This document shows, piece by piece, positions 8,408-20,930 of a DNA stretch of 64,000 nt; within the stretch, counting starts at the first letter, position 1, and each line of letters begins with the position of its first letter. Where the stretch lies: the NCBI RefSeq assembly GCF_933509905.1, contig NZ_OW150024.1, positions 2,778,001 through 2,842,000 of the forward strand, in the 5' to 3' direction. The translations under genes and the position numbers were made by a program. The stretch comes from Trichlorobacter ammonificans. GTDB taxonomy: Bacteria > Desulfobacterota > Desulfuromonadia > Geobacterales > Pseudopelobacteraceae. The notes beneath the pieces were generated by a model. It was not told where the DNA came from and ran no database searches. It saw only the letters and a list, made by a program, of their open reading frames with translations.

Positions 8408-8824
8408 TTACCTGCGTACACCCTTGCCGGCAACCTGCATACGGATCAGTGCCCGCTCCAGCGCTGCCTCGTAAATCTTGAAGTTCTTGTCCTCGGGGGA
8501 CAGTTCCTTCAGCTTTGCCTCGGCGCGCCCCAGGGCAGCCTTGGCCCGCTCCAGGTCAATCTCGTCGGACCGCTCGGCGGTCTCGACCAGAACGATGATC
8601 CGATCGTCGCGCACCTCGAAATAGCCCCAGTTCAGTGCCATGCAGGCGGCAACGCCATCTTTCTTGAAGCACAGCTCACCGATTTTCAGCGAGGTCAGGA
8701 ACGGGGCGTGGCCCGGCAGCACGGAGAACTCTCCGAGTTTGCCGCTGGCGGTAACTTCATCCACCAGTTCGTCCAGCACCTTGCTGTACGGGGTAACGAT
8801 CTCAAGCTTCAACTTTTCAGCCAT
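8408..8824 (-). CDS. atpC: ATP synthase epsilon subunit
   Basis: 138 residues. The N-terminal beta-sandwich (EIVTPYSKVLDELVDEVTASGKLGEFSVLPGHAPFLTSL) and the C-terminal helical hairpin with alanine-rich helices are typical of F1 epsilon, which couples rotation of the c-ring to F1 and can inhibit ATP hydrolysis. Last gene of the atp operon, 39 bases after atpD and followed by the terminator at 8335-8366. Confidence 0.97.
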   Translation of the reverse strand: MAEKLKLEIVTPYSKVLDELVDEVTASGKLGEFSVLPGHAPFLTSLKIGELCFKKDGVAACMALNWGYFEVRDDRIIVLVETAERSDEIDLERAKAALGRAEAKLKELSPEDKNFKIYEAALERALIRMQVAGKGVRR

Positions 8825-8863
8825 GATTGTTCCTCATGCCGGGTCGTGACCGGCAGTGATTGA

Positions 8864-10342
<1,479 letters not shown>

Positions 10343-11215
10343 TTAGCCCTTGATGGACTCGGCGCCGGAAATGATCTCCATCAGCTCCTTGGTGATGGCG
10401 GCCTGCCGTGCCCGGTTGTACTGCAGGGTCAGCTTGCCGATCATTTCCGAAGCGTTCTTGCTGGCGCTGTCCATGGCGGTCATCCGGGCACCGTGCTCGG
10501 CAGCCACCGACTCCAGCATCGCCTTGAAGATCTGCACTTCGATATTTTTGGGCAGGATCTCGTTCATCAATTCCTGCACCGACGGCTCGTAAATGTACTC
10601 AACCGGTGTCTCGTCCAAGGTCGGCGTTTCCGCCGCAGGAGGTATCACCGGCAGCAGTTGCTGGAAGGTGATGTCCTGGGACATGACGGTCTTGAAGGCG
10701 TTGTACAGGATGATGACCTGGTCGTACTGCCCTTCAAGATAGCCCTCGATCACCTCCTGCCCCAGCAGGGCGGCAGTCTGGTAATTGGGCTTGGAGATCA
10801 GGTTGGGATAGTTTTTGGCGACAGTGTGACGGTTCTTGAGGTACTCGTACCCCTTCCGCCCCAAGGTCATCACGGTGATCTGCTCGTAGGTCGCTTTGTG
10901 CTCACGGATGAACCGGTCGGCCGACTTGCAGAGGTTGGCGTTGAAGCCGCCGCACAGACCGCGGTCGGAGGTTACGACCAGCAGCAGCAGTTTCTTGGCT
11001 TCACGTACTTCCAGCAGCGGATGCTGATCCCCCTCGGCGCAACCGGCAAGGGACTGCAGAACCTCCTCAAGCTTGCGGGCATAGGGACGGGCAGCAATGA
11101 TGCTTTCCTGCGCCCGGCGCAGCTTGGCCGCCGAAACCATTTTCATGGCCTTGGTGATCTGGCGGGTGTTCTTGACGGAACCGATCCGCTTTTTTATGGC
11201 TTTCAGGCTTGGCAT
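10343..11215 (-). CDS. atpG: ATP synthase gamma subunit
   Basis: 290 residues. The central-stalk subunit begins [36 protein letters not shown] (family signature split over residues 1-36) and ends in the long helix [31 protein letters not shown], which rotates inside the alpha/beta hexamer. It sits between atpA and atpD as usual. Confidence 0.98.
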   Translation of the reverse strand: MPSLKAIKKRIGSVKNTRQITKAMKMVSAAKLRRAQESIIAARPYARKLEEVLQSLAGCAEGDQHPLLEVREAKKLLLLVVTSDRGLCGGFNANLCKSADRFIREHKATYEQITVMTLGRKGYEYLKNRHTVAKNYPNLISKPNYQTAALLGQEVIEGYLEGQYDQVIILYNAFKTVMSQDITFQQLLPVIPPAAETPTLDETPVEYIYEPSVQELMNEILPKNIEVQIFKAMLESVAAEHGARMTAMDSASKNASEMIGKLTLQYNRARQAAITKELMEIISGAESIKG

Positions 11216-11234
11216 GGTTCAGACCGTCCTTGTC

Positions 11235-12743
<1,509 letters not shown>

Positions 12744-12751
12744 AGAAGCAC

Positions 12752-13294
12752 TTACCCCTTCTGTAGTATATCGTGAATCCGTGTTAATTGAGTCTTGACG
12801 CTGCAGTCATAGACGATATCGCCAATCTGGGCCACCACACCGCCAACCAGCGACTGGTCGACCGATACGTGGGGCACAACTTTTTTGCCGGTTTTCTGCT
12901 CAAGGGCAACCCTGATGGCCGCCACCTGCTCCTCATCCAGAGCAAAGGCCGTGGTAATCAGCGGGCGAAGCACGCCGGACTGCTCATCGGCCAGCTGTTC
13001 ATAGGTTCCAACGATCTGGGCCAGACAGGCAATCCGGTTCTTGTCCACCAGCAACAGCAGAAAATTGGAAACCAGCTCGCAACACCCCAGCCGGGAAACC
13101 AGCTCCTTTACAACCTGCTTCTTCTGCTCGGCGGTAAAGGCCGGATTACCCAGCACAGCAGCAAGTTCAGCCGAACCGGCGATCAGTTCATTGACCACCT
13201 TCAGCTCACGGCTGAACTGTTCGACCAAACCATTCTCAGAGCCAAGCTGGACGAGCGCCTTGGCATAGCGTCTGGCAATTGCGTTCGAGATCAC
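12752..13294 (-). CDS. atpH: ATP synthase delta subunit
   Basis: 180 residues, F1 delta/OSCP. It begins [17 protein letters not shown], the conserved first helix that binds the top of F1, and ends with the family motif [21 protein letters not shown]. The start codon is GTG, overlapping the atpF stop as GTGA. It links F1 to the peripheral stalk made by the b and b' subunits encoded upstream. Confidence 0.96.
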   Translation of the reverse strand: MISNAIARRYAKALVQLGSENGLVEQFSRELKVVNELIAGSAELAAVLGNPAFTAEQKKQVVKELVSRLGCCELVSNFLLLLVDKNRIACLAQIVGTYEQLADEQSGVLRPLITTAFALDEEQVAAIRVALEQKTGKKVVPHVSVDQSLVGGVVAQIGDIVYDCSVKTQLTRIHDILQKG

Positions 13295-13893
13295 AGTTGT
13301 CCCACCTTCCCGAGATAATCCTGTACAAAGCGGTCATGATCAGCCTTCTGCACGGCACCGGACAACCTGCCAGCAGCCAGCTCAACCGCAAGCTGGGCAG
13401 CCTCGGCCCGCAGCGCAGCACGGGCCTTTACCACTTCCTGCTCAGCCGACTGGGCAGCCTGAGCAGCAATCTTGGCAGCAGCCTCACGCGCCTCGGCAAC
13501 GATCCGCTGCTTTTCAGCCTCGGCATCCTGCAACATGGCGGCACGCAGCTGCTCAATTTCCTGATTGGCCTTATCGAGCTTACCAGTGTACTCCACCAGC
13601 TTGGCCTCCGCGGCATCACGCGCGGCACGCGCCTCCCGGAGATTCTTCTCGATTGCAGCCTGGCGCTCCGCCAGCGACCCCTTCAGGTTGGCCTTCTTCA
13701 GCGCCCAGACCACGATTCCCACCAGGATGACAAAGTTTACCACCCGCCAGATGAAGTCCTTGATCAGGGCCCCGGAATCGGCATGATGATCTCCGCCACC
13801 GGCGGCAAAGGCAACCGAAGCGAGCAGGAGCGGCGACAGGGCGACCAGCGCGGCGCAGAACTTCTGGATACGGCGACCATTCAGCATCAGCAT
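13291..13893 (-). CDS. atpF: ATP synthase b subunit
   Basis: 200 residues. An N-terminal signal-like hydrophobic stretch ending SVAFAAG is followed by a membrane segment (RVVNFVILVGIVVWAL) and a long charged, alanine-rich coiled coil, the peripheral stalk. A second hydrophobic segment ahead of the usual one suggests a cleaved presequence, as in related species. I chose the ATG at 13893 (MLML) because GGAGGAG lies 11 bases ahead; the ATG six bases later is possible. It starts five bases after the atpX stop. Confidence 0.93.
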   Translation of the reverse strand: MLMLNGRRIQKFCAALVALSPLLLASVAFAAGGGDHHADSGALIKDFIWRVVNFVILVGIVVWALKKANLKGSLAERQAAIEKNLREARAARDAAEAKLVEYTGKLDKANQEIEQLRAAMLQDAEAEKQRIVAEAREAAAKIAAQAAQSAEQEVVKARAALRAEAAQLAVELAAGRLSGAVQKADHDRFVQDYLGKVGQL

Positions 13894-13897
13894 GGGC

Positions 13898-14323
13898 TTA
13901 CAGACTCCTCCCCAGAATTTTCTCGCAGATTTCGCCGGAAAGCGCATCCACCTGCTTGCGCAGCAGCTGCCGCGCCTCGTCGGACTCACGGGCAACCTTT
14001 TCACGAATGACATCAAGCGCGGTCGCAGCTTCCTTGCGCGCCTTTTCGATCAGCGAGGTCTCTTCGGCCTGCGCCTCCTTGACCAGCTCGGCTCGCCGTG
14101 CGGCAACCTCGGCCTTTGCGGCACGCAGGGCGGCCTCATACTGCTCGACCTTTTCCTGCACAAGCCGGTCAACCGACACGGCCCGCTCACGAGCCGACTC
14201 GATTTCCAGACGACGCTTTTCCAGCACGGCCCTGAGCGGCTTGTACAGCAACACATTCAGCACCAGCACCAGAATTCCAAAATTTATGATCTGAATAAAA
14301 AATGCGAGATCGAGATTGATCAC
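13898..14323 (-). CDS. atpX: ATP synthase b' subunit (second b-type subunit)
   Basis: A 141-residue second peripheral-stalk subunit: one membrane segment (AFFIQIINFGILVLVLNVLLYKPL), then a long coiled coil with ERAVSVDRLVQEKVEQYEAALRAAKAE. A b/b' heterodimer is known from photosynthetic bacteria and from Geobacter-type operons. The start is GTG. It is the first gene of the F1/stalk operon; the a and c subunit genes are not in this window, which fits a split ATP synthase locus. Confidence 0.92.
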   Translation of the reverse strand: MINLDLAFFIQIINFGILVLVLNVLLYKPLRAVLEKRRLEIESARERAVSVDRLVQEKVEQYEAALRAAKAEVAARRAELVKEAQAEETSLIEKARKEAATALDVIREKVARESDEARQLLRKQVDALSGEICEKILGRSL

Positions 14324-14367
14324 GGCCTACCCCTTGTACTGCAGCCTGTTTGTATACTGTATCCCAC

Positions 14368-14392
14368 AAAAAAGTGCCTGAAATTCACAGGC
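14368..14392 (-). terminator. candidate terminator between parB and the atp operon
   Basis: On the minus strand a 5-bp stem (GCCTG/CAGGC, 7-base loop) is followed after two bases by six T. The stem is short, so termination may be partial. Confidence 0.5.
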
Positions 14393-14445
14393 GTAAAACG
14401 CTGTGTAGCTACCACAAACGTATACGGACTGTCAACGAAAAAGTG

Positions 14446-15297
14446 TCAGCGCTGCAACAGGTCTACCACGCGAGTAAGGTCGTCGGCGGTGGCAAAATGG
14501 ATCTCCAGCACACCTTTGCCACTGCCGCTGCGACGAATGGCGATCCGGGTTTGAAACTGCCGCTGCAGCTGCTCTTCAAGGGCCGTCATCAGCAGATCGG
14601 GCTGTCGTGCCGGCTTCGCGGGCGTGGTACGGCGCTGCTGCTTGAGACGGTTCACCAGCTCCTCGGTGGCTCGCACGCTCAACTGACGCTGCAGAATGTC
14701 GTGCCGCACCTTCTGGATCAATTCCTCACTGTCCAGCCCGAGCAGTGCCCGGGCATGCCCCATGCTGAGTCGCTCCTCGACGACATCTTGCTGGATCTGG
14801 ACCGGCAGCTTCAATAACCGCAGAGCGTTGGTGACCGTGGTGCGGTTCTTGCCCACCCGCCGAGCCACTTCGTCCTGCGAGATACCGAACTGATCCACCA
14901 GTGAGCGGTAGGCCTGGGCTTCCTCGATGGCGTTGAGGTCCTCCCGCTGGATATTTTCGATCAGAGCCAGCTCCATGACCGTATCGTCGCTGGCCTCGCG
15001 GATCACCACCGGCACCTCGCGCAGCCCCGCCTTCTGGGAGGCCCGCCAGCGCCGTTCACCGGCAATGATCTCGTACTCGCCCCCCTTCTGTGTCACCACC
15101 AGCGGCTGAATAATTCCCTTTTCGCGAATGGAGGCCGCCAGCTCCTCCAGCTTTTCCGGGTCAAACTGCTTGCGGGGCTGATTGCGGTTGGGACGGATCA
15201 GTTCAATGGGACAAAGGAAATACTGCTTGTCGCCGCCGGCTTCAATCACCGGCAGCAACGCCGCCATCCCCTTGCCAAGGCCGGACTTCTTAAGCAT
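14446..15297 (-). CDS. parB: Chromosome-partitioning protein ParB
   Basis: 283 residues. The N-terminal CTPase/ParB domain has [16 protein letters not shown] and [13 protein letters not shown] (the GERRxRA motif). A helix-turn-helix follows ([21 protein letters not shown]) and then a C-terminal dimerisation domain. ParB spreads from parS sites as a CTP-dependent clamp and recruits SMC. Its start overlaps the end of parA by eight bases. No 16-bp parS consensus is visible in the window. Confidence 0.97.
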   Translation of the reverse strand: MLKKSGLGKGMAALLPVIEAGGDKQYFLCPIELIRPNRNQPRKQFDPEKLEELAASIREKGIIQPLVVTQKGGEYEIIAGERRWRASQKAGLREVPVVIREASDDTVMELALIENIQREDLNAIEEAQAYRSLVDQFGISQDEVARRVGKNRTTVTNALRLLKLPVQIQQDVVEERLSMGHARALLGLDSEELIQKVRHDILQRQLSVRATEELVNRLKQQRRTTPAKPARQPDLLMTALEEQLQRQFQTRIAIRRSGSGKGVLEIHFATADDLTRVVDLLQR

Positions 15298-16063
15298 GCT
15301 CTCCTCCCCGCCGGATCAGCTCCCGGGCCAACTGCAGATAGGATGCGGCACCGCGGGATGCAATATCGTAATAGATCACCGGCTTGCCATGACTCGGTGC
15401 TTCGGACAATCGAACGTTGCGCGGAATAACCGTTTCAAACACTTCGGCGGGGAAGTGGGCCCTGACTTCGTCCTCAACTTCCTTGGAAAGCCGGTTGCGG
15501 GCATCGAACATGGTGAGCAGGATACCCTCGATCTTCAGCAGTGGGTTCAGCCCGCGCTGCACCAGACGGATGGTCTGCAGTATCTGGGAAAGCCCTTCCA
15601 TGGCGTAAAATTCGCACTGCAGGGGGATCAGGATACCGGCCGCCGCGGTCATGGCGTTGATGGTCAGCAGATTCAGCGAAGGAGGGCAGTCGATCAGCAC
15701 GTACCGATAGCGGGCAAGCACGGGGGCAAGGGCGTACTTCAGGCGCTGCTCGCGGCCGCTTTCGGTGGCCAGTTCCAGCTCGGCACCGGCTAGGTCGGCC
15801 GTTGCCGGCAGCACGTGCAGAAAACGATGACCACTGTCCACAACCAGGGAGTCGGCGGAAACGTCGTTGATCAGCAGATCGTAGACCGACTGACGCAACC
15901 GGGTTTTGTCCACTCCCACGCCACTGGAGGCGTTTCCTTGCGGATCCATGTCAACGAGCAGGGTCGGGCATTCGGCAGCAGCCAATGCCGCAGCCAGATT
16001 AACGGCCGTGGTGGTTTTACCCACCCCCCCCTTCTGGTTGGCTATGCAGATGATTTTTGACAT
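15290..16063 (-). CDS. parA: Chromosome-partitioning ATPase ParA (Soj)
   Basis: 257 residues. The deviant Walker A motif ANQKGGVGKTTTAVNLA is at the N-terminus, followed by LLVDMDPQGNASSGVG and DCPPSLNLLTINAM. This is the chromosomal Soj/ParA type, without the extra N-terminal DNA-binding domain of plasmid ParA. It forms an operon with parB, and the pair sits directly upstream of the atp genes, an arrangement seen in other Geobacter-type genomes. Confidence 0.97.
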   Translation of the reverse strand: MSKIICIANQKGGVGKTTTAVNLAAALAAAECPTLLVDMDPQGNASSGVGVDKTRLRQSVYDLLINDVSADSLVVDSGHRFLHVLPATADLAGAELELATESGREQRLKYALAPVLARYRYVLIDCPPSLNLLTINAMTAAAGILIPLQCEFYAMEGLSQILQTIRLVQRGLNPLLKIEGILLTMFDARNRLSKEVEDEVRAHFPAEVFETVIPRNVRLSEAPSHGKPVIYYDIASRGAASYLQLARELIRRGGEHA

Positions 16064-16160
16064 AAGGTGTTGTCAGACCTGTGGAATTCCAAAACGGAGC
16101 GTACCAGGACGCGGCAAGGTCGGAACGGTAGCATAAAGCAGGGGCCCTGCAAAGCACTTT

Positions 16161-17048
16161 TTAGGAACCGGCCGCGGCACTCCAGCATCGTCCGCAGCGC
16201 TCACGATACGCCTCGTCCGGCGGCGCCGCGAGCCGCAGGAGCGTGCCATCGCGCCGGCGCCACGAAAGCTCGGCACAGTGGAGCATCAGCCTGTTGCAGG
16301 GCGTACCGCCGTAGGTGGCATCTCCCACGATCGGCAGACCGTCGGCAGCGAGATGCACTCGAATCTGATGGGTACGGCCGGTATGCGGCAGCGCCTCGAC
16401 CAGCGCAGTGCCCTCTTCGGTTGCCAGCAGCCGGAATTCGGTCCGGGCAGGCCGCCCCCCCGGCACGATCCCCCAGCGGGCGCTGGCCACCTTGCCGATG
16501 GGCCCCTCGGCTTGCCAGCACTCGGCGGGTGGGGCACCGGCAATCAGCGCCAGATACCGCTTGCCCATCTCGCCGCGCCTGAACAGCTCCGACAGCCAGG
16601 CAGCCTCCTGGCGGTGCTTGGGAAACAGCATCAGTCCAGAGGTGCCGCGATCCAGACGATGGACGATCCGCACCGGCTCACGGACACCCTGCCGGGCGAA
16701 CTCCTCGGCCACCCAGTATTCAAGCGTACCTTTCAGCTGGTACGGCGTCCGCTGACTGGCTACCCCCGGCGGCTTGTTCACTGCCAGCAGATGCTTGTCC
16801 TGGTAGATGATCGCTTCGGGAGACAGCTCCAGCTCCTGGAAACGTCCCGGCTCCATCACCCCCACGGTCAGCAGATCGCCGCTTCTGACGCTGCGGGAGG
16901 CCACCCGCACCATGGCTCCGTTGAGTACGCAGCCCCCCCGGTCGATGATTCGGCGGGCCTCCCCTTTGCTGATGGCCGCCAGGAGCGCCAACACTTCATC
17001 CAGTCGGCGTCCTGCCTGCTCGTCCGTTGTCCGCAGCTCAATAATCAT
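16161..17048 (-). CDS. RluA-family 23S rRNA pseudouridine synthase
   Basis: 295 residues. An N-terminal S4-type RNA-binding domain (DEQAGRRLDEVLALLAAIS...VLNGAMVRV, about residues 8-70) precedes the catalytic domain, where the aspartate of VHRLDRGTSGLMLF attacks the uridine. GRTHQIRVHLA and MLHCAEL complete the family pattern. The S4-plus-catalytic layout resembles RluC/RluD, but which uridine is modified cannot be read from the sequence. The ATG at 17048 was chosen because homology begins there; the ribosome site is weak and the open frame continues far upstream without conserved sequence. It is divergent from the mnmM-like gene. Confidence 0.92.
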   Translation of the reverse strand: MIIELRTTDEQAGRRLDEVLALLAAISKGEARRIIDRGGCVLNGAMVRVASRSVRSGDLLTVGVMEPGRFQELELSPEAIIYQDKHLLAVNKPPGVASQRTPYQLKGTLEYWVAEEFARQGVREPVRIVHRLDRGTSGLMLFPKHRQEAAWLSELFRRGEMGKRYLALIAGAPPAECWQAEGPIGKVASARWGIVPGGRPARTEFRLLATEEGTALVEALPHTGRTHQIRVHLAADGLPIVGDATYGGTPCNRLMLHCAELSWRRRDGTLLRLAAPPDEAYRERCGRCWSAAAGS

Positions 17049-17129
17049 CGTTTGTATGTAGCACGACCGCCGCCTGCGTGGCAAACAAAGCTGTTGCCGG
17101 TTTGCGCCGCCATCTGCTAGGTTTCGGAC

Positions 17130-17723
17130 ATGTCCCGTTCGTCCCATAGCCTGCGCGGTCCCGTTGCCTTGAGCCACCTGTTGCTGCGCACCCTCGTCCC
17201 GCCCGCCGGCCGGGTCGTGGATGCAACCTGCGGCAACGGCAAGGATACGCTGCTGCTCGCCGAGTTGGTGGGGCCCCATGGCCATGTCTTTGCCTTCGAC
17301 ATCCAGCCGGCTGCCTGCGAACGGACCATGACGCGACTGCGGGAAGCAGAGCTGCACGAGCGCGTCACTGTCCACACTATCGGCCACGAGCGGATGGGCA
17401 CCGTCGTGTCTGCACCGCTGGCGGCCGTTGTTTTCAACTTGGGCTGGCTGCCCGGCGGAGATCGAGCGGTGACCACCCGCCCCGAAACCACCTGTGCCGC
17501 TCTGGAGGCCAGTCTGAACCTGCTGCAGCCCGGTGGCTGCCTGCTGATCACCTGCTACCCCGGCCATGAAGGAGGCGACCGGGAAACTGCCGCCGTCTGC
17601 GCCTGGGCGGCAGCACTCTGCGCCGGGCGGTGGCATGTCTGGCGGATGGGCCAGATGAACGTTTCCGCAGCGGCTCCCTTCTGCGTCCTGATCCAACAAG
17701 GAAGGAGCGCCGATGTACCGTAA
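17130..17723 (+). CDS. MnmM/YtqB-like SAM-dependent methyltransferase
   Basis: 197 residues. Class I methyltransferase: motif I is VVDATCGNGKDTLLLAEL, motif II FAFDIQP, and the family-specific FNLGWLPGGDRAVTTRPETT follows. This combination marks the PF06962 'rRNA methylase' family, whose characterised member MnmM methylates the wobble uridine nm5s2U of tRNAs. Its 3' end overlaps the hpnI-like gene by 11 bases, so the two are transcribed together although their functions seem unrelated. Confidence 0.82.
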   Translation: MSRSSHSLRGPVALSHLLLRTLVPPAGRVVDATCGNGKDTLLLAELVGPHGHVFAFDIQPAACERTMTRLREAELHERVTVHTIGHERMGTVVSAPLAAVVFNLGWLPGGDRAVTTRPETTCAALEASLNLLQPGGCLLITCYPGHEGGDRETAAVCAWAAALCAGRWHVWRMGQMNVSAAAPFCVLIQQGRSADVP

Positions 17724-18867
17724 TCTTCTCCCCTTCTTCATCGTGCTGCCTGCGGCGCTCTACAGCCTCCTCTCCCTCTGGTGCGGCTGGCGCTTCTTCC
17801 GCGGCCGTGCCGCCGGGGAGACGGATACCGAGAGGGCCGTCCAGCCGCCGGTTACGATCCTGAAGCCGGTCAAGGGGATGGACGAGGGCAGCTACGACAA
17901 CTTTGCCTCCTTCTGCCGGCAGCACTATGGCGGGGCCGTGCAACTGCTCTTTGCCGTGGCCGCGGCGGACGACCCCGCGATTGCGGTGATCCATCGACTG
18001 CAACAGGACTTTCCGGACCGGGAAATCACCCTCACCGTCGACCCGACCATCCACGGCCCCAACCTGAAGATTTCCAACCTGATGAACGCCTTCCCCCGGG
18101 CTCGCCACGACCTGTTGATCATCTGCGACAGCGATATCCGGGTCGAGCCGACCTTTCTGACCTCGGTCACCGGCCATTTCCGCAATCCCCGGGTCGGCCT
18201 GGTCACGTCCCCCTACCGCACCCGTCACGTGCATGGCGCGGCAACCGTCCTCGAGTCCCTGGGATTCAGCACCGAGATGCTCCCCAACGTGACCGTGGCG
18301 CGCCAACTGGAAGGGCTTTCCTTTGCACTGGGTGCCGCCATGACCTTCCGGCGGGAGGCGCTGGAAACCATCGGGGGCCTGCCGGCACTGGTGAACTACC
18401 TGGCCGACGACTACCAACTGGGCAACAAGATTCGCCGTGCCGGCTGGGAGCTGGTCCTCGACCGCCAGTTCGTCGAAAGCATGATCCGCAGCGAATCCCT
18501 GGGCTCCATCCTTTCCCGGCAACTGCGCTGGGCCCGCACCATGCGGGTCAGCCGGCCGGGAGGGTACCTGGCCTCCGGCATCACGCTTCCCGGCCTGGCA
18601 GTGGTTGCCGCTCTGGCGGCCGCCCCCCCTCTCACCTCCCTGTCGGCACTCCTGCTGCTTTATGCAATCCGGCTGACCGTCGCCACTGTTTTCAGCCGCA
18701 GCCTGGTGCAGGATCGCCTGCTACCGGCCTGGTGCTGGCTGCTGCCGCTCCGCGACCTGCTGGCCACGGCAACCTGGCTGGGCTCCTTCCTCGGCAACCG
18801 GGTGCAGTGGCGTGGTCATCACTTCCGCATCTTGCCCGGCGGCAGGCTGGAAACCATCAAACAATAG
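17713..18867 (+). CDS. hpnI: HpnI-like GT21 glycosyltransferase (hopanoid side-chain synthesis)
   Basis: 384 residues. An N-terminal membrane helix is followed by a GT-A glycosyltransferase domain: VTILKPVKGMDEGSYDNF, ICDSDIRVEP (DxD-like metal site), a third conserved aspartate in YLADDYQLGNKIR, and SRQLRWARTMRVSRP (the Q/RxxRW motif). Three or four membrane helices end the protein. This is the ceramide-glucosyltransferase fold (GT21) used by HpnI, which adds N-acetylglucosamine to bacteriohopanetetrol. It lies immediately before an Mla-type lipid transport operon. A ceramide or other lipid glucosyltransferase cannot be fully excluded. Confidence 0.8.
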   Translation: MYRNLLPFFIVLPAALYSLLSLWCGWRFFRGRAAGETDTERAVQPPVTILKPVKGMDEGSYDNFASFCRQHYGGAVQLLFAVAAADDPAIAVIHRLQQDFPDREITLTVDPTIHGPNLKISNLMNAFPRARHDLLIICDSDIRVEPTFLTSVTGHFRNPRVGLVTSPYRTRHVHGAATVLESLGFSTEMLPNVTVARQLEGLSFALGAAMTFRREALETIGGLPALVNYLADDYQLGNKIRRAGWELVLDRQFVESMIRSESLGSILSRQLRWARTMRVSRPGGYLASGITLPGLAVVAALAAAPPLTSLSALLLLYAIRLTVATVFSRSLVQDRLLPAWCWLLPLRDLLATATWLGSFLGNRVQWRGHHFRILPGGRLETIKQ

Positions 18868-18881
18868 TTTGGCATTAACGC

Positions 18882-18910
18882 TTTACAGCTCATCCGCGCG
18901 GGATTATAGT
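18882..18910 (+). promoter_or_regulatory. sigma-70-type promoter for the mla operon
   Basis: TTTACA (18882-18887), a 17-base spacer and TATAGT (18905-18910) match the consensus at five of six positions in each box. The mlaE start lies 31 bases downstream. Confidence 0.7.
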
Positions 18911-18941
18911 ATTTAGTCCATTATTTTCGGAGCCACGAAAC

Positions 18942-19715
18942 GTGACGGGTTACTATCTACGCATACTGGGCCGTACCGGCTTGGCCGGCCTGACATCTCT
19001 GGGCCGCATGGGCAGCTTTCTCGGCGCTGCCACCTACTCGCTGGTGCGCCACCCCGGCCGGCCGGTGCATGTCCTGAAGCAGATCCGTTTCATCGGGGCA
19101 AAATCGCTGTTCGTGATCGTGCTGACCGCCGCCTTCACCGGCATGGTGCTGGGCCTGCAGGGCTACTACACCCTGGCGAAATTCGGCTCGGAAGGGCTGC
19201 TGGGGGCTGCCGTTTCCCTCTCGCTGATTCGCGAGTTGGGCCCCGTGTTGACGGCCCTGATGGTGACCGGACGCGCAGGCTCCGCCATTACCGCCGAAAT
19301 TGGCATCATGCGGATCAGTGAGCAGATTGATGCCCTGGAAACCATGGCGCTTGACCCGTTCAAGTATTTGATTTCGCCCAAATTCATCGCCGCCATGCTC
19401 TCGCTGCCGCTGCTCTGCGCCATCTTCGACCTGGTGGGCATTTACGGCGGCTGGCTGGTGGGCGTCAAGTTGCTGGGCGTCAATCCCGGCGCCTATTTTA
19501 CGGAAATGTACCGCGCCGTCGAGTGGAAGGATGTCTACTCCGGCTTCATCAAGTCGTTCTGCTTCGGCATCATCATCGCCTGGGTCGGCTGCTACAAGGG
19601 CTACTACGCCGGCCGCGGCGCGGAAGGGGTCTCCCGCGCCACCACCGAGGCCGTCGTGCTTACCTCGGTTCTGGTACTGGTCTGGGACTACTTTCTCACC
19701 TCGGTGCTGCTATGA
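18942..19715 (+). CDS. mlaE: MlaE-type lipid ABC transporter permease
   Basis: 257 residues. Five or six membrane segments; the MlaE/Ttg2B family core SLIRELGPVLTALMVTGRAGSAITAEIG... (about residues 88-115) and the adjoining EQIDALETMALDPFKYLI are clear. It forms the inner-membrane channel of a phospholipid (or sterol/hopanoid) transport system. The start is GTG with CGGAG upstream. Its stop overlaps the mlaF start (ATGA), so translation is coupled. Confidence 0.95.
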   Translation: MTGYYLRILGRTGLAGLTSLGRMGSFLGAATYSLVRHPGRPVHVLKQIRFIGAKSLFVIVLTAAFTGMVLGLQGYYTLAKFGSEGLLGAAVSLSLIRELGPVLTALMVTGRAGSAITAEIGIMRISEQIDALETMALDPFKYLISPKFIAAMLSLPLLCAIFDLVGIYGGWLVGVKLLGVNPGAYFTEMYRAVEWKDVYSGFIKSFCFGIIIAWVGCYKGYYAGRGAEGVSRATTEAVVLTSVLVLVWDYFLTSVLL

Positions 19716-20464
19716 TCCGCCTGGTTGACGTTCACAAATCCTTTGGTTCCCAGCAGGTCCTGCAGGGACTCACCCTGACCGTTCCCCGGGGAGCGATCAC
19801 CGCCATCATCGGCCCCAGCGGCGAGGGGAAAAGCGTTACGCTCAAGCAGATGATCGGCTTGCAGCAGCCGGATCGCGGCGATGTACAGATCGAGGGACGC
19901 AGCATCATCGGCCTGCAGCGCGCGGAGCTGAATACGGTCCGCGAAAAATTCGCCATGGTCTTTCAGAACTCGGCCCTCTTCGACTCCATGACTGTTTACG
20001 AAAACGTGGCCTTTCCTCTGGAGGAAAAAACCAACCTGTCGAAAGACGTCATTGCCGAACGGGTCAGGAATGCCCTTCTGGATGTCGGCCTGCGCAACGT
20101 GGACCACAAATATCCCGATGAGTTGTCCGGCGGCATGAAAAAACGGGTGGGCCTGGCCCGCGCCCTGCTGCTCAACCCGGAGATCGTACTGTTCGACGAA
20201 CCGACCACCGGCCTTGACCCGGTGATTCGCCGGGCGATCCACCAGCTCATCCAGGAGACCCAGGCAAAATTCGGCTTTACCGCCGTGCTGGTCTCCCACG
20301 ACATTCCGGACATTTTCGAGGTGGCCCACTACGTGGCCATGCTCTACCGGGGCACCATCCTGCAGTTCGGTACCCCCGACGAAATCAGGGCATCGGACAA
20401 CCCGGTGGTCCGTCAGTTCATCAGCGGCAGCCTTGACGGCCCCATCAATATTGGAGTGGCATAA
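19712..20464 (+). CDS. mlaF: MlaF-type lipid ABC transporter ATPase
   Basis: 250 residues. ABC ATPase: Walker A IGPSGEGKSVTLKQM, Q-loop FQNSALFDSMTVYENVAFPL, signature LSGGMKKRVGLARAL, Walker B EIVLFDEPTTGLDPV and H-loop VSHD. The GEGKS Walker A and the KKRVGLARAL signature are characteristic of MlaF. It powers lipid movement by MlaE across the inner membrane. Confidence 0.95.
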   Translation: MIRLVDVHKSFGSQQVLQGLTLTVPRGAITAIIGPSGEGKSVTLKQMIGLQQPDRGDVQIEGRSIIGLQRAELNTVREKFAMVFQNSALFDSMTVYENVAFPLEEKTNLSKDVIAERVRNALLDVGLRNVDHKYPDELSGGMKKRVGLARALLLNPEIVLFDEPTTGLDPVIRRAIHQLIQETQAKFGFTAVLVSHDIPDIFEVAHYVAMLYRGTILQFGTPDEIRASDNPVVRQFISGSLDGPINIGVA

Positions 20465-20466
20465 CC

Positions 20467-20919
20467 ATGAACACGACGAAACTCGAACTTACCGTCGGTC
20501 TTTTCATGCTGGTCGGCATCCTCTGCCTGGTCTATATTTCGGTCAAGCTGGGCAAGATGGAACTGATCGGGGGGAACTATTACCGGGTGGTGGCCCAATT
20601 CGACTCCGCCTCGGGGCTGAAGAACGGTGCCCGGGTCGAGGTTGCCGGCGTCGAAGTGGGCAGCGTGGCCAACATAGCCCTTGACCGCGAAACCGGCGAC
20701 CGCGCCGAAGTGACCCTCAAAATCAGGGACGGCGTCAAACTGGGCGACGACGTCATCGCCTCGGTGCGCACCAGCGGCATCATCGGCGACAAATTCATCA
20801 AGCTCAAGCCGGGCGGGTCCGACCGCCTGCTCAAGGATGGCAGCAAGATCCGCGAGACCGAATCGGCCATCGATATCGAGGAACTGGTCAGCAAGTTTAT
20901 TCACGGCAAGGTTGATTAG
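20467..20919 (+). CDS. mlaD: MlaD-like MCE-domain protein
   Basis: 150 residues. One N-terminal membrane anchor (LTVGLFMLVGILCLVYISV) and a single MCE domain (YYRVVAQFDSASGLKNGARVEVAGVEVG...). The MCE domain forms a periplasmic hexameric ring that accepts lipids. It begins two bases after mlaF. At 150 residues it is a minimal MlaD. Confidence 0.95.
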   Translation: MNTTKLELTVGLFMLVGILCLVYISVKLGKMELIGGNYYRVVAQFDSASGLKNGARVEVAGVEVGSVANIALDRETGDRAEVTLKIRDGVKLGDDVIASVRTSGIIGDKFIKLKPGGSDRLLKDGSKIRETESAIDIEELVSKFIHGKVD

Positions 20920-20930
20920 GAGGCAAAGCG

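Noticed and set aside
14324-16160. parS site near parAB
   Set aside because: No sequence close to the 16-bp palindromic parS consensus was found here or elsewhere in the window; a weak half-site TGTTTCACGG near 57240 is not enough.
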